Shown here piece after piece: positions 50,601 to 62,594 of a stretch of 64,000 nt of DNA (position 1 is its first letter; each line of letters opens with the position of its first letter). The DNA comes from Intoshia linei. Its lineage: Eukaryota; Orthonectida; Rhopaluridae. The stretch is from positions 23,421 to 87,420 of the forward strand of contig LWCA01000014.1 of NCBI GenBank assembly GCA_001642005.1, in the 5' to 3' direction. Below the pieces are notes generated by a model. That model saw only the letters and a list, made by a program, of their open reading frames with translations. It searched no databases and was not told where the DNA came from. Made by a program: the position numbers and the translations under genes.

Positions 50601-53600
50601 ATCTAAATCAGTTGAAAAATCCAACTTTTCAATCATGGAAATATCTTCTCACATTAAATTTTCATCCTATTATTCAAAAATTAAATCTGTTCAGACACTT
50701 CGAGTGGATATTATAAAAAAGTTTTTAGTCCAATTTTATGCAAAACAAGGGATCGAAGCAAAAAACTCTTTACATAATGTTATTAATCTCATTTCTTTTG
50801 AATATTTGAGAAATATGATTTTTGTCAGTAATATATTTTAATCGTTAAAATGAATGATATTTTTAAATTAGGTTTAATTGAACATTGTGATAGGGAACAT
50901 TGCGTGTTGGATACAAACAGATTCATTATTTTGTCCAAATTATTGAAAGCCATAATTGAAGCTGAAGAAGCAAGAAATCATACTGGAATTTTACACCAAG
51001 TCATTGAAATTTCAGATAAATATTATAGGGTACAATAATATAAAACATTTTTTATATTTATAAATTCACCTAGAAAGTTGGTGACAATAAATGTGAATAT
51101 ATTATTACTTCTTTGCAAAATTATCCACTGTGGTCATCATATAATTTTTGGGAGTCTTATTTTTATACATTTATTAGTGATAGACTTTATGATTTTTACA
51201 TGGAAGGCGGTGTGAATGTTGATGACGGATACATTGAACTAGGAAAGGTATACAAGAATTTTTAGCGTATACTCATTTTTAGAAACCAACAAAGCAAATG
51301 AAATTTTTAGACACTATCGTAACAGATTCAATTTCCATCAAAAGTGAAGAAAATAAAAATAATTCCAACAATGAACGTTCAAATTCAACCGCTTCTTCTA
51401 AGTGTAAATTGGAAAATTACTTGAACAGCATGAAAACTGAATACGTCAAAAATTTGAGCCTACTCAACATTTTGGCGTACATTGAAGTTTTTATTAATAT
51501 GATAATATTATCTATTTATTAGATCAATACTGATAAAATACCACCTAAATGGAAAAAACGTTATGAAAATAATGAGGATGATATCATTTTTTCATATTTA
51601 ATGATTTTTGTTCAAACAATGGTTAGAATGTTGGTTGTGGAATTGGAAATTAAAATTGAAGATAAAATTAAAAATTCGTCTAATGACCCTGATCAAGACA
51701 ATGATAATTTATCAGAAGATGAAGTAGAGGTTATTTTATTTGAAGATTTGAGTTTAAAAATATTTGTAGTATACATTTTATATATAAAATTGGAATTGTC
51801 ACAATTTATCTTTAAATCTTTGATTTTAAAAAATAATTATTTATCGAGCATTTTAGTCTTTGGATCCAAATGATAAAGTCGTAGCAAATTTGATATATAA
51901 TTTTATTGATAATGTGTCTTCCAATTTGTTGATGGAAATGGAACAAGTAAGGAAGACGAGAAGTTTAGTTACAAGTAATAATATATTTTAAAAATATATT
52001 TTCGTCAAGGGAAGTTTTTTTGACCTAGTTTTTAAAGATTTTGAAGATCCCATAAAATTTTAAAAATATTCCATTCAAAACTCTACAAAATTTTGGTCAT
52101 TGTCATTAAAGAAACTTTGAAGAAACCACAAAAATATTATCAAAAAATAAATATTATGATTACAAAATCGATGATTATATTGCTCTAAAAATACATCCCT
52201 CAACTAAATGTTCGCCATTTCCCTGTATAAATAATTTACAATGAAATTTTTTTTAATTTTAAATGCAAAAATTTCAAAGATCTTTAGGTAAAATCATCTA
52301 AATGAACGTTAACAGTGGTCGTTGATATCTTACCAATAAATCTGGCACTAATCTTTTTAATTTAGACAATATTATTCTGCAAAGAAGAGTGGTCAATTCT
52401 TTAAGTTTGCTTAAATCAACTTTACCACCTGTTGATTTTGTAATTTTTATTGTTAATTATATTTCTTTACGGTTGATTATAAATGTAGCCCGATGTGATA
52501 ATGCCACCTTTATGTATGGGAGAAACAACAATTACGAGCGAATTTAGATGTATTTTATTGTCAAATGGACAGGATGATTCTTATTTACCGGCTCAGGGAG
52601 CTTTGTATTCTACAAATCTAAATTTGATATTTCATGGATATTCCATTGGTACTTAAAAATAAATTAACGTGCAAAATTGGGATTTAGAATCAGATATTCC
52701 TATTTATAAAGCACTTCCATTTCCTTTGAATGTAAAGAAAATGAATAAAATGGTTTTTTCTGAACTATATGGAAAAGGCTTTGAAACGCCTCAGAAAAAA
52801 ATAATTAAATCTGCTATTTGTATTACCTCCGTTACTTCTCAGGTATGAATATTAATTATTTGTTTAATTATATAGTTTATGGATCTTTGCTCCGATACAT
52901 ATGATTCAAATATTGAAAGCTACACCCAAAGAGTAACAAAACAAGTTGAATTATCGGGTGTTCACATGTATAAAAAAAAATTGACTACTGAATGTGAAAA
53001 AAAAATTGCCGAATCCACTATACGCCATTTTGAATCTATCATGTATATCTTTCATCCATTAAAGAGTGTATTCAACTTTTACAAATTGATAATATCTGTG
53101 AAACTATATTTTTCCCTTTCAGTGTTTTTCAAAATTAATCCTTTACTCTCTTTTTTGAATGATAAAAATAATTTCTCAGTGTATTTTATTGTATACTAGC
53201 TTGGCTGTTATGTACTTTGTACAATTAGCGGCTAGCTCTGCCGAGGGCGAACTTTTTTTATTCTACCAAAAAAGAAAATCTTACGTAAAAATGGTACTAT
53301 TAAGTATAGTAATAGCTATTAATATCCTTTAACGGAGTGATTCCCAAGCCTGTTTCACCATGACTGATTATTTCACATTAAGTAAAGCGACCAGAAGTAC
53401 GTTTTTTTGGAAAAACCGAAAAACTTACTAAATACGTACTAAATTAAGTTATGATATATGATTCTAATTTATATATCTAATTATGATTAAATCATTTCAA
53501 CAAACAACTATATGAGTATTTCCTCCTAACACATGTCTGAATTACATTATTTTTAACTAATTACTTTATATACACAAAAAAATGATCAATTCAATGTATT

Positions 53601-56600
53601 ATATACAGATTATAGTTGAGATTATCACAAAATAATAATTTCTTTTACAGATACTTCATCTGGCGAAATAAGTAACGGGATTGGATTCGTTTTTATATTG
53701 ATTCTGGTGAGTTCATTAAGTGAGGTGTGCCTGTGAATTAAATTATAAGTTATATATAATATATATTTAGACCAATGTCAGTTTTAGGAGATGGTTACGT
53801 TTTACCTCAAAGTAAGATTTTTCTTAACTTTTATATTAAAATCAGTCCCGTGTAAATTGCCCATATCCTACCTCCACGTTTCCACAGTATTTTTTGAAAA
53901 ATCGCCCTCTTTAAAATTATAATTATATTTTGCAAAAATGAAAATAATTGACACTATCAATTTTTGTTATTTAGATTAAAAGTACATCCGTTTTTTTAAA
54001 CCTATACGCCCAGGCATCTGTCAAAATATATGTGAGTCCAGTGGAAAATGATGTACTGTGGTATAATTTGGCCTGTAGACTTGCCCGTAAATCAGTAGTG
54101 GAATGTCTTATTAAATCTTTATATTACCTTTTTTCAACCGGTACGCCCATAAAATTTTATGAAATTATATAAATGCTCAAAATGGAAAAATAGCTGTATA
54201 CTATTTACTTAGGGTAGGTTGCTTAATATTTACTATTTATTTTTTTTTGTGTGGCAAAATTTTTTAAATAACTTCCAAATCACAATAATAAATAAAATGT
54301 TGAAAGACACTATATTATACATGTAAAGTACATCAGCGAACGGTGGGTATCCAATTTATACATTAAACATGTTGTCGCGAACTGCTGTACATATAGTACT
54401 ATAGTTTATCAATGTAGGAAATGTTCTATTAGATAGATATTTTTATAGCAGCGATAATTAATTGTTAGTTATAAAAATTTAAAAATCATCCCGTAGAGAA
54501 TCATCGCTCTATCTGACCATAACGTAAACAGACAACATAACACGGAGATATTTTTAAAATTATTTTTATTTTTCTAAATTTTTATTATTAATCTGTTAAT
54601 GATATTTTGTTAATAATATTAGCTTTATATTTCATGTGGTGTAATAATATTTATACACTTATACTAATACACTATCGTAATGTTAATTTTTTGAAAATAA
54701 ATCGCTAACTTGATTTAAAAAATCGTTAACTTGAAATTAAAATCCTTTAATTATTAATAATAATAATAATGTTCGTTAAACGATTCATTTACACTTAGAC
54801 TACATTTTAACATTAGGTTACTTACTTTATTTTAGATATGAAAATGGAGGATAAATTGACTTTGTGGGTTACTTATGAAATAGGACATATTAATTCTAAA
54901 TCTTGCAAAAATATGCTAACTATTTTAACTTGTGATGATTCCATGTTTAAAACTAAAGATTATCCTACAACAGGTTTATTTTATTTTATTTCTTAAGTAA
55001 GGTCTATCAAAATATTCCATTAATTATGATTAGTATTTTAAACTTTTAAAACTTCATTATCTCGTCTTAGAGTTATAAACAGGGGTGATACCAGCAATGC
55101 TGTATTTTGCTGTACATTTTTACAGCAATATTTTAAAATCAAAATCGTGTAATTATCATCTCACTTCCTTAAAAAAAGCACCTTAGAATTCATAAAATAT
55201 TATTAAGTAATTGATAAACTAATATGACTGATTATTGTTTCTAGAAAACCCCCTGTTGCCATTTCCTCTATATACCAACCAATCAAAAAAATGTTTTCCC
55301 AATATTCCAACAATTGATAAATAAGTTATAACCGCTGTGGCTTCCCATCATATACTTCGATTTTCTGTAGTTGAGGATCCCATATTTCAGTGGGCATATC
55401 CAACCTCATGCAAATCGAGATTCAATATAGCCTCAAGAGTTAAATCGATGGCTAAGAAATTAAGAGAGTCAGTTGAGGAACGATTAAATTGAACATCTGT
55501 AAACGTTATAATGGATGGATGGAAAAACAATGTTACCAGATTACACCATCCCTATTATATCTACATATATATGTATATCAAAAGTATTGTGGTAAATGAG
55601 CAGAATTCAGAAAGCATTTTTATTTCATTAGATTGTCTTATAAAACAATTGAAAGATATGAATTGCAAGATAATTGGTTGTGTATCTGACAATGCTTCAA
55701 ATATGATAAAATGTATGGAACTAATGTCGATTAAATATCCGGATATAATACCGATACTACATGTATATCGGAACATATGTTGAATCTATTGGTAGGCGAT
55801 ATATTGAAAAAGATCGATATCGTAAATATTACTTTTCAAAAACTTGAAAGTTACATTGAGAGTGGAACTTTGCCACGGTATGTCATAACTAGATGGAATT
55901 CAAATTATGATGTAATAAAGAAAGCAATACAAATGAAAATAGGTTCAGAATCACTTATGTTAAATTTACAAAAAATTAATATAATTTTAAAAAACATATC
56001 AATAAATATTGATATAATTCAAAAAGATGACTCAAATATAATTCATTTGATTAAATGCATAAAAAACTATTAGACTCTTGGTTAAAAGATTTACCTGAAG
56101 TGGTAGATAGTGATACAATTGATAAACTAAAAGAAATTTGGAGTTACAGATGGAATATAATCACTACAAGTAATTTAGGAAAAATTTTATTTCATTTATT
56201 ATTTTTCTTCTCAATTTATCAGGATAGGCTCACATCCAATAAAAGTACTGAATATTGTTTCAAGGGTTGGGCCCATAAAATATTACCTGAAAGTAAAATT
56301 ACAATGTTCGAAGAAGAGTTTAATGAAATTTTGAATTCAAATACATTTGAAATGAAAATTGATATTGATTGTTTTCCTATTCATACTATACTGAAAAATG
56401 TTTTAATGAAATTAACAGTAAGCGAAGCGGCTGTAGAAAGATGCTTTTCGCAACACAGAAATATTTACTCAAATGTTAGAAACAGCCTATTTGAATCAAC
56501 ACTGAATGATTCTTTATACATAAGATATAATTGGAAGCATATATTATAAATTATAATGTTAATATTTAATTTATTTTTCTCTGCCAAAGAATAAATAAAT

Positions 56601-59600
56601 AATAATATTTTTGTTTTGTTACGAAGTGATGACAAATTTTGAAAAATAGAATTAATTTACAAAATTAATAAAAAATTACTTATACTAATTTTTGAAGGGT
56701 GAACCCAATGAGTATTATTCCTAGATTTTCATTTGATTAACGACACATTATTTACTAACAAAAATTTTAAGTACATATAATTAACACTTATTAATGAACC
56801 TATAATTTTTTTTTAAATCTTATGCTGGAAAAACAGCCTTGCTGTACCGGTACAGCAGCCGCTGTTGCTGTTACCAGCAATTCCACACAGCCCTGGTTTT
56901 AAATAACTCATTTGTACCATTGAAAAATGGTTTTAATTTTCCTAATTTTTTAGACCCCTCGAAATTGAAAAAAATAAACTCTGTCAATGCAATTAAATGT
57001 CTTTATATAAAAAATTATATTAATTCAGCGTACACGCATGTAACTATAAACTAATATTACAAATATCTTATTTTATGAGCTTTAATATTGTTTATTATAA
57101 TATACATATAAAATACTAAAAATGCCAATCCAGTTTCAGAAATACCACGACAAAATTAAACATTTTAGTAATTATAACTTGGATTTTGCAGCTTTTTACG
57201 ATTTAAATAAATGTATGGAATGTTAATTATATTAGTTAATAAGATTTATAGAAATTATATAAATTTTAGTAATGGTGCCTGCTAATATAAACATTGAAAC
57301 ATATGATCAAACTAAATCAGGATTTATCGATAATAGGTTTTTATCTTAATTAAAACAATGAATGATTTTAATTAAATTTCACAAGAATTCTCGTTCAGGA
57401 AAAAATTAAATATCCATTTTTAATTTATTTTTAATGATAACTTTTAATCTTATTTTATATAATTTATTTTTAGTTTAATAGAAATGGTTGACTAATATTT
57501 AGTTAAATCAGTGGTTCCCGATTGGGGGCCGTGAGATTCAAATAAAATATGAAAATTTTTTTTATCTACTTTTCTTTATATTTATAGGAAAATTTTTAAT
57601 ATTTTTTACAGAATTGCCAGATGTTTAGAATTTATCCCAAAGCCTATACGACGGTTACATTATTATTTCAAAAACTTCACTTTTATTCCACCATTAATAA
57701 AATTTACAGTGCCATAAGTGTTTATAAAAAATACCGTTTTAAACACTCAGGAAAACATTTATTTAATCCAACCACAATATAAAAAATTTAATTTTACCAA
57801 CCCTTAAGGAAAAAATCGCTTTTTTCCAATATTTTTTTGAAAAACGATTTTACCAAATTTTATGTGAAAAAACCTTTAATTTGTCATAAATTTTTTATAT
57901 TTCATGTTCTTTTGGGGTCCAAAAAAATAAATATTTTGAAATGGTGGTGCATGCACTATTTTAATCGGGAACCATTGAGTTATAGTAAACTAGAAATTAA
58001 ACCCACTTCATATGCTTATCTAGTTTATTCAAAATAATATTATATTTATCATGTTTCTTAATTTTAGATTACCTATAGCCAGATGGTACGGAGAAGAGTA
58101 TAATTCAATTTTGTTTAGAGCTGCAAGTTTCAATAAAAACATAGGTTAAAATTGAAAAATATTATAAATAAAATGTAATTTCAGATACCTCTATGTTATC
58201 ACAGATAATTACAATATATTTTCAACAATTTATAAAAACTTGTGGGAGTACAGATAAAATATTTGATTTGGAAAAAGATAAAGGAAAGTCCAAAGTATCA
58301 AATGCCGCATCTTATATGGCTAGTTGTAATTAAATAATCTAAATGAGAATCTAAAAAAGTTTCTTTTAGCTTTTCATAAATCTAAAAAAACAAAAAAGAG
58401 TTACGTGAGTGCAAACGGAGACAATGATGTCATCTCTGTAATATTTTTTTTAAATTACAAATAATTATATATAGACTTACTTATTTAATGATACATTCTC
58501 ATACAAATCAAGTTTGGCTACAAATCTATGTAAAGATTTATGTCCAATTGAATTATCTTACATTTCAAAAAAAGAATTGGCAGAACGATACAAAAATTTT
58601 ATGAAACTTATAAAAATGGCAAATGAAATTGTAGATGAAAAAAATAATTTTTATTCCAAATTACACAATTCTAAATGGATTCATATGGTTTATTGTACAT
58701 TTTTGTAATTTCTATTTTTGTTTAGATTGTTGATTTACTGACAAATACCATGACCGTTGTTCACGTTTTAACAGAAATGGAAAAGAATGCCGTGATTGCA
58801 ATGGGAAACGGAAAAGATTATTGCAGTGTGGTATGATTAATATGAATGCTATTTTTTTCATTACCGTATTTAGTTATCATCTTTGGTTAAAATATGTCTC
58901 GATCCTTTTTATCGAACATTGGAAGGAATCGAATATTTAATTATGAATGAATGGGTTTCCTTTGGTTATTCATTCTACACTAAATGTGTTGATATTACAT
59001 CCATTTATTTTATATATTTTATGGATGCTCTTAGTCAGGTAATATGCACTTTTATATTATTTTATGATATTTTAGCTTTTGTACCAATTTCCATTATCTT
59101 TTGAATTTAATAACTTTTTTTTGTGTCATCTTTGTTACAATACACTCTCCGGTCGATTTGCAGAATTTACCGTTAATAGTGATTCATCTAGTAAAGATAA
59201 TAATATGGATTCTTATTGGCATTTTATCAAAGATAATGGAATATTATTAGAAAAATTTAAGAATCTTTACTACTCTCATAATCTTGGATCAAAAGTATTT
59301 TTATTATTTATATTAAAATTTATTAATTTAAACGTTTCTTCTAGATTTTACAGGTCAGATTGAAAAATTATGAAATGAAAATTTGGAATTTTTATAAATC
59401 TAATCCACTATCGGGACCTATATATAACAAGGAGGTATACATCAGAAAACAATCAACTAACCAAAAATCTAAAGAAGACTATTTAAACATGGAATACACA
59501 TATGTTAATCCTTATTATCACAATATGCAATTGGAGTGTGTTGATATATTCTATACTTTGGGGTTGTATCTGGGCGAAAAGAATCAGACTAGTGTCAACC

Positions 59601-60575
59601 TCACAAAAACCAAATGTAACGATAAATCACCAATCAACGACATCAGTTTTCAAGATCAAAGATACCACTTTAAATATTTATTATCCAAAGAAGTAATCAG
59701 ATCTATTCACACACGATTTAATGCTAACATGTCCGGAAAAATAATTCATTCATTGATTTCATCTTCATCAATCAAACATAACCAGAATTTTTATGATAAA
59801 CTTTCATCATCAGTATCATCAGAGCATAATATTCATATATTCTCTCATAATACCGGGATAACGTCACTGAAATGCTGTTATTGTCATAAAACCTTAGTTT
59901 CAAAAAACGGATGTAATTTTTATATATTTTTATTTTACATCTTATATAATTATAATTATTTTTTTATCTATTAAACTCCATTAAGATGAAAAATGTAAAA
60001 TTTGCAAAGTCGGAATCCATGAAAAATGTAAAGAATTTTATTCTCTCAAATGCGAAATTTCAGACGATGAACGATTGGATGAAATATCTATGAGTGCAAG
60101 TATGAAGGGTTCAGAATTTGAATCAGGTACAAGTAAAACTTTAAATTATATTTTATAATCCATTTAGATAACATTATTAAAAGCGGGTATTTAGAAAAAA
60201 AGAGTCCATTTATCAAGTCTTGGAAAAGTAGATGGTAATTTGTAATAATTTAAAAATAAAAGGTATACGTAGGGTACAAATAAATGATAAACAAGAAAAG
60301 GTTTGAAAATCCATTCCATTTAAGTAATCGTATTTAGATATTTATTAGGAAAAATAAAACTGAATCCTGGATATCAGCAAAGATTGAATTAAAAAATATG
60401 TCCTCAGTCTATATTAAAACAGATAAACCCAATATATTCGAAGTACTTTAATTTTTTTGAATTGCCAACATTTTCAATATTTTAGTTGATTGGATTAAAC
60501 GAAAGTTATCAATTTCGAGCTGCAAATGAAAAAGAGGCAAATGAATGGCTTTCTTGTATACAAAAGTTTATTTAA
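44684..60575 (+). CDS. SBF: SBF/MTMR5-13 pseudophosphatase with DENN, GRAM, C1, PH
   Basis: Inactive myotubularin and Rab GEF acting with active myotubularins on endosomal phosphoinositides. N-terminal exons: 44684-44744 (MSHRLLNYIVVCEIDYANID), 44782-44894, 44914-45108, 45147-45255, 45886-46002, 46031-46080, 47377-47469, 48959-48998, 49371-49485, 49735-49848, 49901-49978, 50016-50258. DENN: FTTTLTDADGRHSY, KLFAGLITDHRIIIFSD, VPIIPLPLLNIVNAPSPFII, LIDGSI-like DVDIGSITYSDDCNIPSL. An SBF2-type domain follows (about 50.5-51.3 kb). GRAM near 52.5 kb: MPPLCMGETTITSEFRCILL, LPAQGALYSTNLNLIFHGYS. Myotubularin fold: FRLPIARWYGEEYNSILFRA (58.07 kb), CLDPFYRTLEGIEYLIMNEW (58.9 kb); the CX5R active site is replaced by AMGNGKDYCSV. 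C1 zinc site at 59.85-60.06 kb, PH domain 60.17-60.57 kb (GYLEKKSPFIKSWKSRW ... NEWLSCIQKFI). Middle exon borders are partly unresolved. Confidence 0.88.
46262..46600 (+). repeat. Dispersed AT-rich repeat R2 in SBF intron
   Basis: Forward copy with CCTTACTTATATAAAGTGAA, GGAAAGTAGGGGGAGTC (compare the copy near 5370) and GAATTTAAAAAAATAAG. It lies in the large intron before the exon at 47377. Confidence 0.5.
47732..48463. mobile_element. hAT-type element in SBF intron, perfect duplication
   Basis: Ends TAGTGATTGTGATTTCCC and the complement of CGGCTAAATCACTA are inverted, and CTTGCAAT flanks both sides exactly (47724-47731 and 48464-48471). CCCGGGAA motifs occur near both ends. The 732-bp interior includes a reverse fragment resembling family M1 at about 48095-48310 (nested or shared sequence). 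No transposase is visible. Confidence 0.7.
53196..53400 (-). mobile_element. Helitron-like 3' terminus (copy 6) in SBF intron
   Basis: On the minus strand the hairpin ...TTGTACAAAGTACATAAC leads to AGCCAAGCTAG|T. Inner blocks GCTAGCTCTGCCGAGGGCGA and CCTTTAACGGAGTGATTCCC match the other copies. This and copy 5 give the longest alignable region. Confidence 0.65.
55080..56895 (+). mobile_element. Near full-length hAT transposon in SBF intron
   Basis: Ends CAGGGGTGATACCAGCAATG and the complement of GCAATTCCACACAGCCCTG are inverted; GCTGT-rich subterminal blocks follow on both sides (including CGGTACAGCAGCCGCTG near the right end). Flanks GTTATAAA (55072-55079) and GTTTTAAA (56896-56903) match at 7 of 8 positions. 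At 1816 bp with most of a transposase gene inside, it is the most complete autonomous-type element in the window. It sits in an SBF intron in the same orientation. Confidence 0.8.
55330..56549 (+). pseudogene. Broken hAT transposase
   Basis: Frame pieces read AVASHHILRFSVVEDPIFQW and SRVKSMAKKLRESVEERLN, then an in-frame TGA, then NVIMDGWKNNVTR. They continue as IIGCVSDNASNMIKCME, a frameshift near 55780, RYVITRWNSNYDVIKKA, another shift near 56060, and the C-terminal dimerisation region VLMKLTVSEAAVERCFSQHR ... NSLFESTLNDSLYIRYNW. The order (VEDP, DGW, DNAxNM, TRWNS, SxxAVERxFS) is that of hAT transposases. At least one stop and two frame changes make it inactive; no BED finger was seen upstream. 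Confidence 0.85.
57509..57977 (+). mobile_element. hAT MITE family M1 (469 bp) in SBF intron
   Basis: Ends CAGTGGTTCCCGATTGGG and AATCGGGAACCATTG are inverted. Flanks AGTTAAAT (57501-57508) and AGTTATAG (57978-57985) match at 6 of 8. This copy has the best preserved ends of family M1. Confidence 0.75.
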
Positions 60576-60687
60576 CCAACTAATAAATGTAATACTAATA
60601 ACTTATTACAACTGGAAAATTAATGGTACCTATTGATTTTTCTTTGTGCATTATTTCAATCTGAATTTGTTTTTTAATTTAAAAAAA

Positions 60688-62135
60688 TTAAACCTCAAAA
60701 AAATCATTGCATTTTATTTCATCAAAATGGTTTGGGGTGGTTGAAGGATGATCTTTAACCACTAAAACTTCAATTCCGTTTTTAGATTCATTTTTCCGGA
60801 TGGTCATGGCTAAATATTTTAAATAGTTTATTATTTATTATACAGAATCATTCATTATTTTTTAATTTAACCCAAACAAATTTTTTCTTAAAATCAACTC
60901 ATTATGATATTTATTCAGAGACAATATTTTTAAATTGGGCCATGTTATCGATGATTCTATATTTTGGGAATTGAAACCTGCAACAGACTGTTTTTAATTA
61001 TTTGTTGTTTAACTTAACTAAGATAATGAAAAAATGTTTGTACATATTTCTAGCCCGATTTACATATTTTGCTACTTTAAATGGTTCTAGATTTCCCTGA
61101 ACAACCTTTATTAAATCTTATTCTAAGGGTTTAATGCTAAGGTTAACGAATATACTAGTAAAATTAGGAATTTTATTTTCTTTTCAATTTATATAAAAGT
61201 TAAGAACCTTTTTATATAATGTAGATGTGTTTAGAAGGATTAGTATTACTTTACCTTTACTAGATTGTAAAATTTTCTTTTCATTGATTGTATTGGACTT
61301 GTCTGAAAATGACCAATACCTTACCAAGACAAATTTTACGTCATAACATGATCCAGATTGATTATCGTAGTCAAAATTGACATTTTTAACTTGATTTATC
61401 ATTATTAATGCATCTTCCAAATCAGCAGAAAACATAAATTTCGAACAACAAGTAACGTTTTTGATAAATGATAATTTTTCATTTTGGAGGTGCTAAAGAT
61501 ATTAAGATTTTATATTCTTAGGTTTATCTTTAATATAATTATCAGTTTTATGAAAATAAATAAATGATTCTCATTCGTTATATAGATTTACGAAAATTTT
61601 GTCTATTTATTTAATATCTCGAAAGGGACTACATATAGAAATATGCAGCTTTTATAAGTTTATACTTTAATAAGATACTAAAATTGACGGTTAATTGAAT
61701 GATATTATATTAAAATTGGCAGACAGATGAAATAGACGAATTGGGTCAATAACTAAAAAAGCGTTTTGAAGGAGATTTATTTTTTATTAATTTTAGCGAC
61801 AGAAACTCAAATGTGAATTTCTTTATTTCGATTTATAAAAAATTTATAAAGTTTTTTTTTCCTCAAGAATATACTTGAATTTTGTATGCCTTTTAGATGT
61901 AGAACATTTTTGGTTAAATTTTAACATACAAAGAGATTTATACACATTATAGGATTGGCAATTACTGAAATAAATTGATATAAAATTAAATGGTGAAATT
62001 CTACTTAAAATATCATAATTTTGAACTTACAGAAGCATCATCCATATAAGTTATGATATCAACGGGGTGAGTGTCTTTGTGATTGTCTCTGGTGTCATTG
62101 ACACGCAATTGTAAATAATAAAAAATGTATACGTT
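60688..62135 (-). CDS. Unidentified multi-exon gene, partial model
   Basis: Open pieces on the minus strand, in order: about 62135-62030 (YYLQLRVNDTRDNHKDTHP then VDIITYMDDAS before GTAAGT), about 61495-61240 (LSFIKNVTCCSKFMFSADLE then VKNVNFDYDNQSGSCYDVKF), about 60985-60910 (RFQFPKYRIIDNMAQFKNI) and 60809-60688 (MTIRKNESKNGIEVLVVKDH ending CNDFFEV and stop). Each has plausible splice sites, but phases between the last two do not agree and the 5' end is unknown. I do not recognise the family. It converges on SBF, stops about 110 bp apart. An upstream frame at 62396-62587 overlaps a repeat-like block and may not belong. Confidence 0.4.
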
Positions 62136-62594
62136 ATCACTAGTATATGATGTATATAATCTAAAAGTACATGTATAGTTTTATTAGTATTTTACAAGTC
62201 TGGGCCCAGAGAAATAGAAAATGCTAAAAAATTAGTACCAGATTTCATAGGGTAACTTTCTAAAAGTAAAAATTAAGTGAATGATGAATAAAAATACACA
62301 AATCCAATCAGTTCTAAACTGAAAGTGTAAATAATATCTCATTTAATTTAAACACATTGGAAAGTTTCAAATAAGAACCTCATACAGTGCCAAACCTACC
62401 GTATCGAGCCTCTTAGGGTGCAATGACGAAATTCTTTATAAGTGGGCCCAAATTTTTCCAAATTGAACATTAAAAATGTACATTTTACGATATCATATTC
62501 ATAATTATTTTCTGTGTTAAATTGAAATCTTAAGTCAAAATCATTAGAGGTGGATTGTGGAACATGATTGTCCATATGTCTGATCAATATACAT

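Noticed and set aside
62396-62587. Minus-strand frame FDLRFQFNTENNYEYD as an upstream exon of the unidentified gene at 60.7-62.1 kb
   Set aside because: Its end overlaps the repeat-like block shared with 7312 and 40943, and it abuts a hAT terminus, so origin from a repeat is as likely as a real exon.
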